From: Mycobacterium marseillense
Lineage (GTDB): Bacteria; Actinomycetota; Actinomycetes; Mycobacteriales; Mycobacteriaceae
Direction of reading: 5' to 3'
Length of the DNA stretch: 64,000 nt
Assembly: GCF_010731675.1 (NCBI RefSeq)
Contig: NZ_AP022584.1
Location: 2,976,001 to 3,040,000, forward strand
Under the pieces are notes generated by a model. It was not told the DNA's origin, did no database searches, and was given only the letters and a program-made list of their open reading frames with translations. Position 1 is the stretch's first letter. Every line of letters starts with the position of its first letter. Positions 27,952-38,125 of the stretch are shown piece after piece. The position numbers were made by a program, and so were the translations under genes.

Positions 27952-28519
27952 TTTTCAATCACCTGCCTGCCAGGTTGGGGTGTGGGGTTCCTTCGACATA
28001 AACGATTCAGGAGCAAAACGCCGAGCGGCTTAAGCCAACCCTTGTGCAACGTATGAGCCCCCGAAGATCGCTCGCTTGGAGACAATAACCGAGCGCGGCG
28101 GACGCCGTGGGGACCGCAGCCGAAGACATCGCATTAGCAAAAATTCTTGGGCCCGGAAGTTACCGCTTTCCAGCACAATAAGATTGGCGATGGAATTTTG
28201 GCAATTTTGTGACCCGGCAGACACAGGGGCGCCGTGCCCTTCACGAAGGCAATCGAAACCTTGCGGCGATGTGATCTGCGACACCATCGAATTCGCTTGT
28301 GGCACATTACCAATCTTGGGTGAAATGCCGCGGGGGCAAGGCGGCCTACCGGCGAAAACACCGATAATGGTGCGTGTTTCACTCGGGAACGGATGCATGA
28401 CGCTTCGTGATGTGACCGTGATATACCGTGATGCGACTGTGATGTGAAATCACCTATCCCCTACCATCGAAAGACGCCGACCACGCGCTACCCCCTGGAA
28501 GCGAGGGCAAGTCTGTCGC
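27952..28519 (+). other. AT-richer intergenic region without a convincing gene
   Basis: About 570 nt between divergent genes. Base composition is visibly less GC-rich than the flanks, with runs such as CAAAAATTCTTG and GGAATTTTGGCAATTTTG near 28138-28208. Small frames on both strands show no recognisable protein. Near its right end lie a 21 bp-period direct repeat (28406-28443) and a possible promoter for the next gene: GTGATG (28439-28444), 17 nt, TACCAT (28462-28467). Confidence 0.5.
28406..28443 (+). repeat. Two direct repeats with 21 bp period (operator-like)
   Basis: CGTGATGTGACCGTGAT (28406-28422) and CGTGATGCGACTGTGAT (28427-28443) match at 15 of 17 positions and are two helical turns apart. 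The adjacent GTGAAATCAC (28444-28453) is a short inverted repeat. They end on the candidate -35 of the downstream gene, a usual place for an activator or repressor. Confidence 0.65.
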
Positions 28520-29347
28520 ATGAAGACAATGCAAGAGCTTTTCGAAATTGCCTGGCAAGCAACGCAAATCGGTGCGGCCACGCTCAAGAAATCACAGCCG
28601 AGTTCGGTGCAGCACAAGGGCGACCGCGACCTGGTCACCGACATCGACCTCGCGATCCAGCGCGACATCGCCGATTACCTGGCCCAAACCACACCTGACA
28701 TCGCACTACTGGCCGAAGAGTCCGAGCAACAACCGGACATCGAAACCTCCGAGTGGCTCTGGGTGCTCGACCCCATCGACGGAACCTCGAACTTCGTCCA
28801 CGGGCTCCCGTTGTGCGCCGTATCGCTGGCCCTGCTGCGGGGTGGCCGCACCGTCGTCGCCGTCACCCATGCGCCCCTGCTCGGCAAGACCTACCACGCG
28901 ATCGAGGGCAAGGGCGCCTTTGTCAACGGGCAGCGGATCAACGCCAGCGCCGCCGACAGCCTCAGCGGGGCCATCGTGAGTCTCGGCGACTACGCCGTCG
29001 GCCACGACGCCGGCAGGCTGAATCAGCACCGGTTGGCGCTCACCGCCGAGCTGGTGCCGCGCGTCGAGCGCATCCGCATGATCGGCGCGGCGACCCTGGA
29101 CCTCGCGTTCGTGGCCGAGGGATCCCTGGACGCCTGCGTGATGATGTCCAACAAGCCGTGGGACACCGCGGCGGGGACGCTGATCGCCCGCGAAGCGGGG
29201 GCACAGCTCACCGACGCCCAGGGCAATCCCCACACCCACAAGTCCCCGTCGACCGTCATCAGCGCGCCGGGCATCGCCGAACAACTCGCGACGGTCATTC
29301 GGAACACCGAGAACGCCGGCGACCGGTACGCGGCTCCCGTCGGCTAG
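28520..29347 (+). CDS. Inositol monophosphatase family protein
   Basis: 275 residues from ATG at 28520 (MKTMQELFEIAWQ); ATG at 28529 is an alternative. Metal-binding motifs of the IMPase/FBPase superfamily are complete: LLAEES, WVLDPIDGTSNFVHG and the C-terminal WDTAAGTLIAREAGA. It is a Mg2+-dependent, Li+-sensitive-type phosphatase fold; substrates in relatives include inositol-1-phosphate, histidinol phosphate, 3'-phosphoadenosine phosphate and fructose-1,6-bisphosphate, and the sequence does not tell which. A 5' region with ordered direct repeats suggests regulation. Confidence 0.9.
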   Translation: MKTMQELFEIAWQATQIGAATLKKSQPSSVQHKGDRDLVTDIDLAIQRDIADYLAQTTPDIALLAEESEQQPDIETSEWLWVLDPIDGTSNFVHGLPLCAVSLALLRGGRTVVAVTHAPLLGKTYHAIEGKGAFVNGQRINASAADSLSGAIVSLGDYAVGHDAGRLNQHRLALTAELVPRVERIRMIGAATLDLAFVAEGSLDACVMMSNKPWDTAAGTLIAREAGAQLTDAQGNPHTHKSPSTVISAPGIAEQLATVIRNTENAGDRYAAPVG

Positions 29348-29350
29348 CGG

Positions 29351-29386
29351 CGGCTCAGCTCAAAATTTCGGCTCAGTTCAACATTT
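29351..29386. repeat. 18 bp imperfect tandem duplication at a gene end
   Basis: CGGCTCAGCTCAAAATTT (29351-29368) and CGGCTCAGTTCAACATTT (29369-29386) are adjacent copies differing at two positions. The second covers the stop codon and last residues (EMLN) of the FAD reductase, so the gene tail appears duplicated downstream. Confidence 0.7.
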
Positions 29387-30560
29387 CGGAGATGGGCACG
29401 GCAGCCGCGATCTTGGCGCGGACCTTCATGACCTTGCCGGGCATCCCGCCGCCGACCACCCCGACCAGGGCCCCGTCGCGTTCGTAGTAGGCCAGAAACT
29501 TGCGGCCGTCGTCCTCGACGACGTGGACGATGTCGTCGGCCTCCGGCTCGCCCAGGCACTGGATCTTGACGTCGTACTGGTCGCTCCAGAAGTAGGGGAC
29601 GACCACCGCGGGGGTCACGTCCTGCCCCAGCATCGCGGGCACCACGGCGCGGGCCTGGTCGGCGACATTGCTCCAATGTTCCACTCGCCCTTGGTGTCCC
29701 GTCGCGTCGCGCCACGACGCGACATCCCCGAGAGCCCACACGTTCGGCGCGCTGGTGCGTCCGGCCTCGTCGCAGATGACACCGTTGTCGACGGTGACGC
29801 CGCTGCCCTCGAGCCATTCGGTGGCCGGGCGCGACCCGATGCCGACGACCACCACGTCGGCCGTCAGCTCGGTGCCGTCGCTCAACACCACCGCCTCGAC
29901 ATGCGTGTCACCGCGCACCTCCGCCACGCCCACACCGAGCCGCACGTCGACGCCCTCGGCGCGGTGCAGGCGGGCCACCAGCTCGCCGATCTGCTCGCCG
30001 AGCACCGCGGCCAGCGGTGTCGGCTGCGGCTCCACCAGCACCACGTCGACCCCCAGGCTGCGCAGGCTGGCCGCCACCTCGCAGCCGATGAAGCCCGCGC
30101 CGATGACGACGGCGCGCTGCGCCGCCGACGCGTGCTCGCGCAGCGCCAGGCACTCGTCGAACGATCGCAGCACCCGGATGCCCTCGAGATCGGGAATCGC
30201 CGGGATGCGCCGCGGGACCAGCCCCGTGGCGATGACGAGTTCGTCGTAGCGCAGCGTCGTCCCGTCGTCGAGCGTCACCGTCTGCGCCGCGGTGTCCAGA
30301 CTCTTCGCGGCCGACCCCAGGCGCAGGGTGATGTCGTTCTCGTCGTACCACTCGCGCGGTTTGAGCGCGGTGTCGTCGACCTCTTTGCGCAGCACCTCTT
30401 TCGACAGCGGCGGGCGGTCATACGGCAGGTGCACCTCGTCGCTGACGAGCGTGATGGGCCCGGAATACTCCGATTTCCGCAGCTGCTCGGCGGTGCGGGC
30501 GGCAGCCAATCCGCCGCCGACGATCACGATTCCGTTGGTGGCGCTTTCGTCACTACTCAC
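29373..30560 (-). CDS. FAD-dependent ferredoxin/rubredoxin-type reductase
   Basis: 395 residues. Two dinucleotide-binding motifs: FAD at GIVIVGGGLAAARTAEQLR, NAD(P)H at AVVIGAGFIGCEVAASLRSLG; the second FAD motif is NVWALGDVASW. The C-terminal reductase domain (YFWSDQYDVKIQCLGEPE) matches ferredoxin reductases of dioxygenase and P450 systems. The homologue at this position in M. tuberculosis is Rv0688. It probably passes electrons from NAD(P)H to a ferredoxin; no ferredoxin gene is in the window. It sits 16 nt past the C-terminal side of the upstream gene's region and is followed after 25 nt by the inositol-phosphatase gene in convergent orientation. Confidence 0.92.
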   Translation of the reverse strand: MSSDESATNGIVIVGGGLAAARTAEQLRKSEYSGPITLVSDEVHLPYDRPPLSKEVLRKEVDDTALKPREWYDENDITLRLGSAAKSLDTAAQTVTLDDGTTLRYDELVIATGLVPRRIPAIPDLEGIRVLRSFDECLALREHASAAQRAVVIGAGFIGCEVAASLRSLGVDVVLVEPQPTPLAAVLGEQIGELVARLHRAEGVDVRLGVGVAEVRGDTHVEAVVLSDGTELTADVVVVGIGSRPATEWLEGSGVTVDNGVICDEAGRTSAPNVWALGDVASWRDATGHQGRVEHWSNVADQARAVVPAMLGQDVTPAVVVPYFWSDQYDVKIQCLGEPEADDIVHVVEDDGRKFLAYYERDGALVGVVGGGMPGKVMKVRAKIAAAVPISEMLN

Positions 30561-30585
30561 GTGGAGTTCTTAGCACGATGGCCGG

Positions 30586-31449
<864 letters not shown>

Positions 31450-31503
31450 CTAGCAGCGGAACTGAAACGTGTTCTAATTCACCCGCCGATCGGTGGCCGG
31501 GCC

Positions 31504-32352
31504 CTAGATTTCGGAGATGATCTGGGCGCGCCGGCCGTCGTATTCCTGGTCGGTGAGCGCGCCACTGGCGTGCAGATCGTTCAGCTCCTGCAGCCGCGCG
31601 GCGATCGACGGTTCGGGCGGCGTGACGACCGCCGATGGCGCCGTGCCCGCCGACGGCGGGGCCGCCGGCGCCGGTTGGGCGGCCGGTGCCTGCTGTTCGA
31701 CGGCCCGGCGCACCACCGCCTGGATCTGCCCGCGCAGCGCCGGGTTCGACCGGATGTCGACCATCCGGTCGAGCGGAACGTTGTTGGCCTTGAGGATTGC
31801 CAGGATCTCCATCAGCGGGCCCGCCTGCCCGCTCAGGTCGTAGGTGCGGTTGTCCTCGGCCACCGTGAATTGCGCGGGCATCAGACCATTGACCAAAGCG
31901 CTTCGCTCCCAGTCGATCCGGTATTCGTTGGTGGTGGGGTTGACCAGGACGACCACCTTGCGGGCGTTGAGGTTGCCGAGGCGGGTGACGCTGGCGATCA
32001 CGCGGTCTTCGCTGTCGAACGGCAGGAGCCCGGCCCCCGCGATGTGCAGGTGCACCTTGACGACCTGCTGGTTGTTGACCCACGTGCCCGTTTCCGTGAT
32101 GCCGGTGATCTGCGCGAGGGCCAGCACGCCGCTCTGCTCGAGCGCGGCCACCTTGGCCGACGTCTTGGCACCGTAGTTGGCCAACGCGAGCGCGATCAGC
32201 ACGTCGGCCGCGGTGATGAGCAGGCCGACGTAGAACATCCATTGCAGCAGGCTGTCGAGGCCCATGACGAAGTACACGACCAGGAAAATCGGGCCGACGA
32301 GGCCTCCGCACAGCAAAACGACCAACTGTGCCTTCAGGTAACGCGCTAACAC
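31504..32352 (-). CDS. Membrane protein with C-terminal SHOCT domain
   Basis: 282 residues. Two N-terminal membrane segments (LVVLLCGGLVGPIFLVVYF and FYVGLLITAADVLIALAL, about residues 10-58) precede a soluble domain of unknown fold, a Pro/Ala linker and a terminal SHOCT motif (RLQELNDLHASGALTDQEYDGRRAQIISEI), a short helical oligomerisation element. Corresponds by position to M. tuberculosis Rv0686. No function known. Confidence 0.85.
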   Translation of the reverse strand: MLARYLKAQLVVLLCGGLVGPIFLVVYFVMGLDSLLQWMFYVGLLITAADVLIALALANYGAKTSAKVAALEQSGVLALAQITGITETGTWVNNQQVVKVHLHIAGAGLLPFDSEDRVIASVTRLGNLNARKVVVLVNPTTNEYRIDWERSALVNGLMPAQFTVAEDNRTYDLSGQAGPLMEILAILKANNVPLDRMVDIRSNPALRGQIQAVVRRAVEQQAPAAQPAPAAPPSAGTAPSAVVTPPEPSIAARLQELNDLHASGALTDQEYDGRRAQIISEI

Positions 32353-32449
32353 TTGCCCCTCCTCGGCTTGCTGGGGTTTTGTGTCAGATTAGCGCTCGGA
32401 ACCTCGCGGCGAACGCGTTACTCGCAAACCGATTCCGGGTGTCACACGA

Positions 32450-32494
32450 GCGGCGGTCGCAAGCGCGGCGAAGCCGGGCGCAGCGGGCCGCCGC
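32450..32494 (-). repeat. Hairpin element, single copy, after the PE stop codon
   Basis: Stem arms GCGGCGG (32450-32456) and CCGCCGC (32488-32494) enclose 31 nt that match, with one change, the loop of the tandem element at 37991-38116. The arms differ from that copy at two positions on each side, yet pairing is kept. It lies 2 nt after the PE gene stop, so it would be in the 3' UTR. Confidence 0.75.
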
Positions 32495-32496
32495 CA

Positions 32497-33243
32497 TCAA
32501 ACGAGCCGGTCGGGAGGCACGATCGGCACCCGGCGCACCGGTGGTGCCGCCGGCTGCGTCCCCGCCGGGGCGTGCGGCGCCGCCGTGCGCGGCGACACCG
32601 GCAGCGTCGTGGCCGGGGAGGCCTGCGGCGCCACCTCGGCCTGCATCGGTGCGGCCGCGCCGGCCGGTGCCGACGTCGCGGGCGAGACGGTGCTCGCGGG
32701 GCCGGCCGGTGCGTAGGCCGGTGTCGCCACCCGCGCCGGTCCGGCCGGTGCGGTGGCCGAGGCCAGCGTCGCCGATCCCACCGGCGCCGCCGCGACCGGT
32801 GTGCCGACCGGTGCGGGCGCCGCGGCGGCCGCGGGCGCCACCGCCGCCGCGAGGGGCCCGGCGGGCGCGGTCGGCGCGGACGCGCCCATGGCGCCGGCCG
32901 TCATCGTCGGTACCTGTGCGGCCATCGACGCGGGCGCCGCCGCGGTCTGCAGGGGCGTCGCGTTGGCCGCCTCGGCGGCGGCGTACTGCATCGCGCCGCC
33001 GTTCATCAGCTGCACGAATTGGCTGTGGAACGCGGCCGCCTGGGCGCTGAGCGCCTGATAGACCTGGGAGTGGGCGTCGAACAGGGCGGCGATGCTCGCC
33101 GACACCTCGTCGGCGCCGGGGGCGAGCACCGCCGACGTCGGCCCCATCGCCGCCGTGTTGGCGGACGTGATCACCGACCCGATACTGGCCAGGTCCGTCG
33201 CGGCAGCCGCGACGAATTCGGGAGTCGCTTGAACGAACGACAT
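32497..33243 (-). CDS. PE family protein with Pro/Ala-rich C-terminus
   Basis: 248 residues from ATG at 33243 ([22 protein letters not shown]), the standard PE start; the frame is open 10 codons further. The PE helical hairpin takes about the first 100 residues and ends with YAAAEAAN, the Yxxx[DE] signal for type VII (ESX) secretion. The rest is low-complexity Ala/Pro/Thr/Val, not a PGRS repeat. No PPE gene is adjacent. It is inserted between tuf and the SHOCT protein, where M. tuberculosis has none as I recall. Confidence 0.92.
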   Translation of the reverse strand: MSFVQATPEFVAAAATDLASIGSVITSANTAAMGPTSAVLAPGADEVSASIAALFDAHSQVYQALSAQAAAFHSQFVQLMNGGAMQYAAAEAANATPLQTAAAPASMAAQVPTMTAGAMGASAPTAPAGPLAAAVAPAAAAAPAPVGTPVAAAPVGSATLASATAPAGPARVATPAYAPAGPASTVSPATSAPAGAAAPMQAEVAPQASPATTLPVSPRTAAPHAPAGTQPAAPPVRRVPIVPPDRLV

Positions 33244-33359
33244 CGGCACCTCCCCGCCAGGCCTTACGGTCACCGAGAACTATGCCGAAATCCTAGTCCA
33301 GGGCGCGCCGCGGCCGCATCATTTCAGCGCCGGTCCGACCCGACGATGCGCACAACAGA

Positions 33360-33396
33360 CAAAGCCCGGATTGCCGTGTGGGCAATCCGGGCTTTG
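33360..33396. terminator. Terminator after tuf
   Basis: Perfect 16 bp stem CAAAGCCCGGATTGCC (33360-33375) with its complement at 33381-33396, loop GTGTG. On the minus strand the stem ends in CTTTG and is followed by TCTGTTGT. It lies 19 nt past the tuf stop and isolates the PE gene from the str operon. Confidence 0.9.
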
Positions 33397-33415
33397 TTCT
33401 GACTGAAGTAGCGAA

Positions 33416-34606
33416 CTACTTGATGATCTTGACGACCCGGCCGGCGCCGACGGTGCGGCCACCCTCGCGGATCGCGAACCGCAGACCGTCGTCCATGGCG
33501 ACGGGCTGGATCAGCTTCACCGAGATGTTGGTGTTGTCACCGGGCATCACCATCTCGGTGCCCTCCGGCAGCGTCACCACACCGGTCACGTCGGTGGTGC
33601 GGAAGTAGAACTGCGGACGGTAGTTGTTGAAGAACGGCGTGTGCCGGCCGCCCTCGTCCTTGGACAGGATGTAGACCTGGCCCTCGAACTCGGTGTGCGG
33701 GGTGGTGGTGCCGGGCTTGGTCACGACCTGGCCGCGCTCGACGTCCTCACGCTTGATACCACGCAGCAGCAGACCGACGTTGTCACCGGCCTGACCCTGG
33801 TCGAGCAGCTTGCGGAACATCTCCACACCGGTGACCGTGGTCTTGGTGCTGGTTGGCTTGATACCGACGATCTCGACTTCCTCGTTCACGTTGACCACAC
33901 CGCGCTCGACACGACCGGTGACGACCGTGCCACGGCCGGTGATGGTGAAGACGTCCTCGACGGGCATCAGGAACGGACGGTCGGTCTCGCGGACCGGGTC
34001 CGGGATCGACTCGTCGACGGCCTCCATCAGCTCTTCGACGGACTTGACCCACTTCTCGTCGCCCTCAAGCGCCTTGAGCGCGGAGACCCGCACCACCGGG
34101 GCGTCCTCGTCGAACTCCTGGGCGGCCAGCAGTTCGCGGACCTCCATCTCGACGAGCTCGAGGAGCTCCTCGTCGTCGACCATGTCGGCCTTGTTCAGGG
34201 CGACCAGGATGTAGGGCACGCCGACCTGACGGGCGAGCAGCACGTGCTCACGGGTCTGCGGCATCGGGCCGTCGGTCGCCGCGACGACCAGGATCGCGCC
34301 GTCCATCTGGGCCGCACCGGTGATCATGTTCTTGATGTAGTCGGCGTGACCCGGGGCGTCGACGTGGGCGTAGTGACGCTTGTCGGTCTGGTACTCCACG
34401 TGGGAGATGTTGATGGTGATACCGCGCTGACGCTCCTCGGGCGCGTTGTCGATCTGGTCGAACGCGCGGGACTCGTTCAGGTCCGGGTACTTGTCGTGCA
34501 GAACCTTGGTGATAGCCGCGGTCAGCGTGGTCTTGCCGTGGTCAACGTGACCAATGGTCCCGATGTTGACGTGCGGCTTCGTCCGCTCGAACTTCGCCTT
34601 CGCCAC
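33416..34606 (-). CDS. tuf: Elongation factor Tu
   Basis: 396 residues from GTG at 34606 with AGGAGG 8 nt upstream. G1 GHVDHGKT, the effector RGITI, G3 DAPGH and G4 NKAD are intact; domains II and III complete. Delivers aminoacyl-tRNA to the ribosome as a GTPase. The 110 nt gap after fusA may hold its own promoter, but I did not find a clear one. Confidence 0.99.
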   Translation of the reverse strand: MAKAKFERTKPHVNIGTIGHVDHGKTTLTAAITKVLHDKYPDLNESRAFDQIDNAPEERQRGITINISHVEYQTDKRHYAHVDAPGHADYIKNMITGAAQMDGAILVVAATDGPMPQTREHVLLARQVGVPYILVALNKADMVDDEELLELVEMEVRELLAAQEFDEDAPVVRVSALKALEGDEKWVKSVEELMEAVDESIPDPVRETDRPFLMPVEDVFTITGRGTVVTGRVERGVVNVNEEVEIVGIKPTSTKTTVTGVEMFRKLLDQGQAGDNVGLLLRGIKREDVERGQVVTKPGTTTPHTEFEGQVYILSKDEGGRHTPFFNNYRPQFYFRTTDVTGVVTLPEGTEMVMPGDNTNISVKLIQPVAMDDGLRFAIREGGRTVGAGRVVKIIK

Positions 34607-34716
34607 TTCTGTGTCCTCCTGGACTAGTTGGTGCTTGTTAAAGCAGTGTTGGTGTTTTCAGTTGTGCCGCGCCCAAGGCATTGCAATGACCCGGCAAGAT
34701 TACTCCGAGCGACTCT

Positions 34717-36822
34717 TTACTGGCCGGTCGCCTTCGCGATGATCTCCTTTGACACGTTCGCCGGCACTTCGGCGTACGAGTCGAAGACCATGGAGTAGTT
34801 TGCCCGGCCTTGGGTCTTGGACCGCAGGTCGCCGACGTAGCCGAACATCTCCGACAGCGGCACATGCGCCTTGACCACGCGTGCACCGCTCCGCTCCTCC
34901 ATGGCCTGGATCTGGCCACGGCGGGAGTTCAAGTCGCCGATCACGTCGCCCATGTAGTCCTCGGGCGTGGTGACCTCGACGGCCATGATCGGTTCCAGGA
35001 TGACCGGCTGCGCTTGTGCCGCAGCCTTTTTCAGCACCTGGGAACCGGCGATCTTGAAGGCCATTTCCGACGAGTCGACCTCGTGGAACGCCCCGTCGAG
35101 CAGTGTGACCTTCAGGTTCACCAGCGGGTAGCCGGCCAGGACGCCGTACTGCATGGCGTCTTGGGCACCGGCGTCCACCGACGGGATGTACTCCCTGGGG
35201 ATACGCCCACCGGTGACCTTGTTCTCGAACTCGTAGGTCGCGCCGTCCTCGCCGGTGAATGGCTCGAGGTTGATGATCACCTTCGCGAACTGACCCGAGC
35301 CACCCGTCTGCTTCTTGTGGGTGAACTCGACGTTCTGCGCGGCCCGCTTGATGGTCTCCTTGTAGGCCACCTGCGGCTTACCGACGTTGGCCTCGACCTT
35401 GAACTCGCGACGCATGCGGTCCACCAGGATGTCCAGGTGCAGCTCGCCCATCCCGCCGATCACGGTCTGGCCCGTCTCGTGGTCCAGGTGCACCTTGAAG
35501 GTGGGGTCTTCCTCGGCGAGCTTCTGGATCGACAGCGACAGCTTCTCCTGGTCGCTCTTCGTCTTGGGCTCGATGGCCACCTCGATGACCGGGTCGGGGA
35601 AGGTCATCGACTCCAGCACGACCTGCTGGTTCGGGTCGGACAGGGTGTCACCGGTGGTGGTGTCCTTGAGCCCGATCACCGCGTAGATGTGGCCCGCCGA
35701 CGCGGTCTCCACCGGGTTCTCCTTGTTGGAGTGCATCTGGAACAGCTTGCCCAGCCGCTCCTTCTTGCCCTTGGTGGCGTTGATGACCTGGCTGCCGGAG
35801 TCGACCTTGCCGGAGTACACCCGGACGTAGGTCAGCTTGCCGAAGAACGGGTGCGTGGCGACCTTGAACGCGAGCGCGGAGAACGGCTCCTCGGTCGACG
35901 GCTTGCGGGTGACCTCTTCGTCCTCCTTGCCCGGCGCGTGACCGACGGCCGGCGGCACGTCCAGCGGCGAGGGCAGGTAGTCGATGACGGCGTCCAGCAT
36001 CGGCTGCACACCCTTGTTTTTGAACGCACTGCCGCACAGCACCAGGTAGGCCTCGGAGCTGATGGTGAGCTTGCGCAGCGCACCCTTGATCTCCTCGACC
36101 GACAGCTCCTCGCCGCCCAGGTACTTCTCCAGCAGCGCCTCGTCGGTCTCGGCGACCGCCTCGAGCAGCTTGGTGCGGTACTCCTCGGTCTTCTCGGCCA
36201 GGTCGGCCGGGATGTCGATGGTGTCGTAGGTCTCGCCGAGCTTGGTCTCGCCGCGCCACACCTTGGCGTTCATCTCGACCAGGTCGACGATGCCCTCGAA
36301 GTCGCCCTCGGAGCCGACCGGCAGCTGGATCGGGATGACGTTCGCGCCGAGCCGCTCCTCCATGGTGCGCACGGAGAAGTAGAAGTCGGCCCCGATCTTG
36401 TCCATCTTGTTGACGAAGCAGATGCGCGGGACGTCGTACTTGTCGGCCTGCCGCCAGACCTGCTCGGACTGCGGCTCGACGCCTTCCTTGCCGTCGAAGA
36501 CGGCGACGGCACCATCGAGAACACGCAGCGAGCGCTCGACTTCCACGGTGAAGTCGACGTGCCCGGGGGTGTCGATGATGTTGATCTGGTTGTCTTTCCA
36601 GAAGCAGGTGGTGGCCGCGGAGGTGATGGTGATCCCCCGCTCCTGCTCCTGCTCCATCCAGTCCATGGTGGCGGCGCCGTCGTGCACCTCACCGATCTTG
36701 TAGCTGATACCGGTGTAGTAGAGGATGCGCTCGGTCGTCGTCGTCTTGCCGGCGTCGATGTGCGCCATGATGCCGATGTTGCGGACCTTGGTCAGGTCGG
36801 TCAGCACGTCCTTCTGTGCCAC
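34717..36822 (-). CDS. fusA: Elongation factor G
   Basis: 701 residues from GTG at 36822 ([26 protein letters not shown]); upstream in-frame codons are not family-like. G motifs [23 protein letters not shown] and NKMDK are present, followed by domains II-V ([16 protein letters not shown] near the end). Catalyses ribosomal translocation and, with RRF, recycling. Confidence 0.99.
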   Translation of the reverse strand: MAQKDVLTDLTKVRNIGIMAHIDAGKTTTTERILYYTGISYKIGEVHDGAATMDWMEQEQERGITITSAATTCFWKDNQINIIDTPGHVDFTVEVERSLRVLDGAVAVFDGKEGVEPQSEQVWRQADKYDVPRICFVNKMDKIGADFYFSVRTMEERLGANVIPIQLPVGSEGDFEGIVDLVEMNAKVWRGETKLGETYDTIDIPADLAEKTEEYRTKLLEAVAETDEALLEKYLGGEELSVEEIKGALRKLTISSEAYLVLCGSAFKNKGVQPMLDAVIDYLPSPLDVPPAVGHAPGKEDEEVTRKPSTEEPFSALAFKVATHPFFGKLTYVRVYSGKVDSGSQVINATKGKKERLGKLFQMHSNKENPVETASAGHIYAVIGLKDTTTGDTLSDPNQQVVLESMTFPDPVIEVAIEPKTKSDQEKLSLSIQKLAEEDPTFKVHLDHETGQTVIGGMGELHLDILVDRMRREFKVEANVGKPQVAYKETIKRAAQNVEFTHKKQTGGSGQFAKVIINLEPFTGEDGATYEFENKVTGGRIPREYIPSVDAGAQDAMQYGVLAGYPLVNLKVTLLDGAFHEVDSSEMAFKIAGSQVLKKAAAQAQPVILEPIMAVEVTTPEDYMGDVIGDLNSRRGQIQAMEERSGARVVKAHVPLSEMFGYVGDLRSKTQGRANYSMVFDSYAEVPANVSKEIIAKATGQ

Positions 36823-36903
36823 AGAAGTCTTCCCACTCTTTCGATTGCTTAGTTGCTGTCTGTCGCGGTCAGGCCAGCGCCCCGGCACGCTCGCCGGAGA
36901 GAC

Positions 36904-37374
36904 CTACCAGCGGTAGTGCGCGAAGGCGCGGTTGGCCTCGGCCATCTTGTGGGTGTCCTCGCGTCGCTTGACGGCGGCACCCAAACCGTTGCTGGCATCC
37001 AAAATCTCGTTTGCCAGGCGCTCGACCATGGTCTTCTCCCGGCGTTGCCGCGAGAAGCTGACCAGCCAGCGCAGCGCCAGCGTGGTGGACCGATCCGGAC
37101 GCACCTCGACCGGCACCTGATAGGTGGCACCACCGACGCGGCGGCTGCGCACCTCCAGGGCGGGCTTGACGTTGTCGAGAGCACGCTTGAGCGTGATCAC
37201 GGGATCGGTGCCGGTCTTGTCCCGGGCTTGTTCGAGCGCACCATAAACAATGCGCTCGGCGAGCGATTTCTTCCCCTGCAGCAGGACTTTGTTCACCAGC
37301 TGGGTGACCAGCTGCGACCCGTAGACCGGGTCGTTGACCAGCGGGCGCTTCGGCGCGGGGCCCTTGCGCGGCAT
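36904..37374 (-). CDS. rpsG: 30S ribosomal protein S7
   Basis: 156 residues, exact length. [23 protein letters not shown] and [25 protein letters not shown] are the 16S rRNA head-domain-binding motifs. Its ATG overlaps the rpsL stop by 1 nt. Confidence 0.98.
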   Translation of the reverse strand: MPRKGPAPKRPLVNDPVYGSQLVTQLVNKVLLQGKKSLAERIVYGALEQARDKTGTDPVITLKRALDNVKPALEVRSRRVGGATYQVPVEVRPDRSTTLALRWLVSFSRQRREKTMVERLANEILDASNGLGAAVKRREDTHKMAEANRAFAHYRW

Positions 37375-37748
37375 CAGCTCTTCTCCTTCTTGGCGCCGTA
37401 ACGGCTGCGAGCCTGCTTGCGGTTCTTGACGCCCTGGGTGTCGAGCGAACCGCGGATGATCTTGTACCGGACACCGGGCAGGTCCTTCACCCGGCCACCA
37501 CGCACCAGCACCATCGAATGCTCCTGCAGGTTGTGACCTTCGCCGGGGATGTAGGCCGTGACCTCAACCTGGCTCGTCAGCTTCACGCGGGCGACCTTCC
37601 GAAGAGCGGAGTTCGGCTTCTTCGGAGTGGTGGTGTACACGCGGGTGCATACGCCACGGCGCTGCGGGCTGCCCTTGAGGGCCGCGGTCTTGACCTTGGC
37701 GACCTTGTCGCGGCGACCCTTGCGGACCAGCTGCTGAATGGTTGGCAT
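37374..37748 (-). CDS. rpsL: 30S ribosomal protein S12
   Basis: 124 residues. The streptomycin-resistance positions carry wild-type Lys43 ([12 protein letters not shown]) and Lys88 ([12 protein letters not shown]). First gene of the str operon, about 200 nt behind its predicted transcription start. Confidence 0.98.
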
Positions 37749-37990
37749 CTACCGGCTTTCTCTGTTCGTGTTCGGCATATTTCTGGCGTCTTCAAGTCTG
37801 TGTACTGCAGTTATGTCCGTCCGCTTCACCCCGCGGCCGGGTGTGTCGCATGCGCTGCGCACCGGACGGAACTCCGATGCATGGTGGACACGCGAATTCG
37901 CCCGGCATTCACTTCCTTACGGTTAGGCGCCGTAAGCCGCCAGGCACGAGGAACCACAATACCCGCCGCCGGTCTTGCAGGTCAAAGCGG
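37749..37990 (-). promoter_or_regulatory. str operon promoter and leader
   Basis: On the minus strand TTGACC (37980-37985), an 18 nt spacer and TATTGT (37956-37961) form a good sigma-A promoter. The leader of about 200 nt contains a long-range 8 bp stem TCCGTCCG (37816-37823) with CGGACGGA (37863-37870). No gene is seen. The 55 bp tandem repeat begins 5 bp upstream of the -35. Confidence 0.65.
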
Positions 37991-38116
37991 CGGATTAGTG
38001 GCGATCGCAAGCGCGGCGCAGCCGGGCGCAGCGGGTCGCCACCGTCGGATTAGTGGCGATCGCAAGCGCGGCGCAGCCGGGCGCAGCGGGTCGCCACCGT
38101 CGGATTAGTGGCGATC
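37991..38116. repeat. 55 bp tandem repeat with internal hairpin (2 copies plus 16 nt)
   Basis: 37991-38045 and 38046-38100 are identical 55-mers; 38101-38116 repeats the first 16 nt. Each full copy can form a stem GTGGCGA/TCGCCAC (37998-38004 with 38036-38042; 38053-38059 with 38091-38097) around a GC-rich loop. A diverged single copy is at 32450-32494. It lies between the rpsL promoter and the TetR stop codon, and is a likely VNTR. Confidence 0.95.
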
Positions 38117-38125
38117 TTGCACCGC

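Noticed and set aside
28030..28447. Small open frames on both strands in the AT-richer gap
   Set aside because: No ribosome-binding sites, no similarity to known proteins by eye, and the frames overlap each other on opposite strands.
28438..28454. CRP-type site TGTGA-N-TCAC before the inositol-phosphatase-like gene
   Set aside because: The half-site spacing is 7 nt instead of 6 and the right half is incomplete; the direct repeats are the stronger signal.
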